64,000 nt of DNA, from the NCBI GenBank assembly GCA_026874595.1, contig CM049319.1, positions 62,506,917-62,570,916 of the forward strand. Direction: 5' to 3'. This stretch comes from Sipunculus nudus (lineage: Eukaryota > Annelida > Sipuncula > Golfingiida > Sipunculidae). The notes beneath the pieces were generated by a model. That model saw only the letters and a program-made list of their open reading frames with translations, was not told where the DNA came from and ran no database searches. This document shows, piece after piece, positions 61,354 to 64,000 of the stretch; within the stretch, counting starts at the first letter, position 1; each line of letters starts with the position of its first letter. A program made the translations under genes and the position numbers.

Positions 61354-61514
61354 TGTAACTATTGCCTATGTAACTTCACTATTGAGGTCCAAATATTTTG
61401 TAACTTTAAAGCCTGTCATGTTAGTATGGGCCCCCACAATGTGCTTTATAAAGCTAATTTCATAACAAAGAAATTTACAGCATTTCAGAGTGTTGTGCCA
61501 AAGATTTTGATAAG

Positions 61515-61520
61515 AATAAA
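61515..61520 (+). terminator. Polyadenylation signal candidate
   Basis: AATAAA followed by a T-rich TTATATTTATTTTATTATAC. It is the only canonical hexamer on the plus strand between the stop codon at 58856 and the window end that I could find. Confidence 0.45.
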
Positions 61521-61540
61521 TTATATTTATTTTATTATAC

Positions 61541-64000
61541 CAGAGTGGGCACCAAGTATCTCTGCACTGTAATCTTCCAACCCTGTAAACCCCCCCTCAG
61601 GTACCAAATGGACCAACCCATTTTGTTTATTTCTTGTGGATTTGAAATGGGATTTTACCATTTTTGGTGCCTGAAGAGGGGTTATAAGGGTGCAGCTTAA
61701 GTAGCCAATTTCATGTGACATAATAATATCAGTTGTATCATTGGTGCTTAGATGTTGTGATGTTATGTTCCTGTGTGTTGGTGAGGATAGGACTAGTATA
61801 TTTATGTATTTTTATAGGGTCACTACTTCTGGCGAACCCTTTTAGACGGCATTACCCAAGCGTGTTGTGTTGGTTTTAACCACCAGTTGGACAGTATAAC
61901 AGCATTTATGTTGATACAAGGTCATATTTATCAGGTTATTAAGTTGTCTTTACTACAGCGCCCCCTCCCTGCTATATCTTTTGCTGGTGCTGTTGCCACG
62001 GTTATATTACAATTTGCTCACCAGGGATAGTTAATGGCTATGACCATAATTCTGTCATATATTCGCCGATGACTTTTAGAGGCTCGTCCAGAGTAACATT
62101 GGGTTTCTCATCTTTGCTACCCGAGAGCAGACCTTACAATATATGAAACTCTCGGAGGGAGAAAATTGGTCAGTTGCCTATTTTTAGAGAGCAGACTAAT
62201 TGATCACATGTCAAATACCAGCTATTTTTGAACCCAAGTAGCAAATGCTGACAATCATTTGGTGCTTTGTAACAGTGAAGACAGACCATGGGTGCTTTTT
62301 TTCCAAAGTTTACAACCACTGGCTTATGAAGCAGCTATTACATGGCACTTTTCTGTATGGGTTTTTTTTTTTCATTTTGTTTTAAACAGTTGCATGACAG
62401 AAGAAAACCACAGGTTGTTCATAAAAACATTCCATGTGAGAAAAGTAGTAACTTTAAAAGCTTCACAATTTACGAGTCTTTCAATGATTGATCCACCTGG
62501 TGAGAACTTTCAAAACTAAGAACCCGGTGTTTGTTTTAAGAGTGAATTGTTAGCGCTGTTTAATTGGAGGGTACAAGCACGCATATTGCTGTCTTTAAGG
62601 GATCGCCTGCAAAAACCTTATCATTCACTGCTGATTTATTCAGTAGTGTGCAAGTTCACAATGCACTGCCAGTTATTTACCAAAGAAAAAAAAAGGATTA
62701 TATATAGTTTACAATGTTTATTTATTATTATGAAAATGATGGTTGTGCTTTGATGCAATCTGTGACGAGTTGTCTCGGCTTGAGACGCAATCTGTGTGCA
62801 AGCCATGTCATGTGGTGTGATGGACTTGACATATCCTATACATATATGTATAACCACCATAGCACAAGAAAAACGTCTGTGACAAGTATATCTGAAAGGG
62901 CAGCATAGCTTTTTTTACTTTAATGTGTAGTCTTTGCAGAGCTTCATCAGTATATTTTTGTCACCTCTGATGATGGCCGAAGCCAAATTGACATGTGTAT
63001 CCTCTCTGCTTTAGAGACCAGTTTGTATGCACGCCCGGTCAGTTTGGATCCGGGCGGGCGTGGATTAACCCCCACCCCATATTGCTTCCACTGTGGGTGA
63101 GACCATTATATGTATTCACCAGGCACATATCAAGTGATGCCGAGAACCCCGGGCATCTCTGCACTTAAAGAAACCATGCAAACCACGCACGAGCGACATA
63201 TAGACTAATCATATTGATATTAGACTTGTGACAGACTGAGTAATCAAACAGGAGAGTTCCCTATTTGCTATTGATGGAGCAAGCCCCACGCTTGCGAGTG
63301 CAGGCCTACGGGCCAGCCCGGGTTGGCTGCAGCTCTATACAAGCAACCTTACAGGCAGGGTGGGTCTACACATAAACCTATTGGTGCTTGTGCTTTGATA
63401 AACACAGACCAGGATATTACTGATTATATTTTGCCCTGTGTGTTTGTGTCGGGCCTGGTCGGCTTGGAAGGATATTACTATCAATATCTGGCGGACCTGC
63501 TTTGTGTAGCGGGCAACCGTGCCTTATAAAAAATCCACCTCCACTACTGACATGGCTTGTATGTGCAATTACTGTATGAATCTCATTTATCGCAAGTAGA
63601 GGCATTAAGAGGATTATATATATTCCCCTGCCACCCCTGGGATGATCATAATGCACTGACCCGCACTTTGTTCGGGCTTGACCCATCTGTGAAAACAGGG
63701 GTGATGGGGTGATATAGCTATCATAAGTAGCTCATCATGACATATATACTATGACTTATTATAATTGAAGACTTTCAAGCAACAGGAGTTTAATGTTACA
63801 CACAAGCAAGTTGTGCTATAAACTTCCATTGGTCATTTATTTACTGCTGCAAAAATATTTGAAAAAAAAAATACAAAAAAAAAAGTTTTTGAAGACTTGA
63901 GCATATGATGTGCTCCCAAGATATGTACTTAAGTGTAATTATTATTTTGTTGACTGAATGTACCATAAAAAGCTGATTGTTGGCTTCACGAAAAAAATCG
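61541..64000. other. 3' flank, no gene recognised
   Basis: Only short reading frames without domains. The part from about 63000 to 63700 is richer in CpG (for example a GGATCCGGGCGGGCG segment at 63047) and may be a regulatory element. The last 150 bp contain A runs. Confidence 0.5.

Larger units (their letters stand above)
58857..61540 (+). other. Probable 3' UTR of the zinc-finger gene
   Basis: It runs from the TGA to just past the only AATAAA found downstream (61515-61520). Several frames are closed throughout, TTATTA and G-run repeats are present, and U-rich words typical of UTRs occur. The end is an estimate. An ATTAAA at 61199-61204 is an alternative. Confidence 0.45.

Overview
The window reads as an AT-rich genomic segment of a bilaterian animal. 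It has GT-AG introns, short conserved exons separated by long non-coding stretches, microsatellites, degenerate minisatellites and old repeat copies, and no operons. The animal is probably an invertebrate with a moderately large genome, but the sequence does not settle the phylum.

Layout. (1) Positions 1-9537, minus strand: the first seven coding exons of the orthologue of FUZ (fuzzy, planar cell polarity and ciliogenesis effector). They splice in one frame from an ATG at 9537 down to 1693. The last exon(s) lie beyond the left edge. (2) About 9255-10170: a CpG-rich, promoter-like block. FUZ leaves it leftwards, and a perfect AAG|GTAAGT donor at 9690/9691 suggests a second transcript leaving rightwards. 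(3) About 9700-19319: no recognisable coding exon. It is probably intronic or 5' flanking DNA of the next gene, with microsatellites and an old fold-back repeat. (4) 19320-20365 and 57802-58856, plus strand: two coding exons of a C2H2 zinc-finger gene. They join in frame across a 37.4-kb intron to give about 686 residues from the ATG at 19360. The protein has three zinc fingers, the third encoded after the giant intron. It also has a consensus CtBP-binding motif (PxDLSxK), a sumoylation-type site, a cysteine cluster and a predicted helical C-terminus, so it is probably a transcriptional repressor. I do not recognise a vertebrate orthologue with confidence. (5) 58857 to about 61540: probable 3' UTR with a single AATAAA. 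(6) From there to 64000: no gene seen.

The giant intron holds no convincing gene. It contains many degenerate tandem arrays (periods about 24, 31, 33, 35, 57, 80 and 150 bp), microsatellites, long G/C homopolymers, a fold-back repeat carrying a nested inverted-repeat element, a tRNA-like remnant, and GC-richer islands that could be conserved regulatory elements. CTCF-like motifs occur in FUZ intron 1 and near the 3' end of the giant intron.

I found no CRISPR array, phage, defence or biosynthetic system, and no intact RNA gene. The most interesting points are the repressor with a divided finger array, its possible head-to-head promoter with a ciliary/PCP gene, and the repeat and regulatory structure of the intron. 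All exon calls rest on reading frames, splice signals and similarity to the known FUZ protein, not on transcript data.
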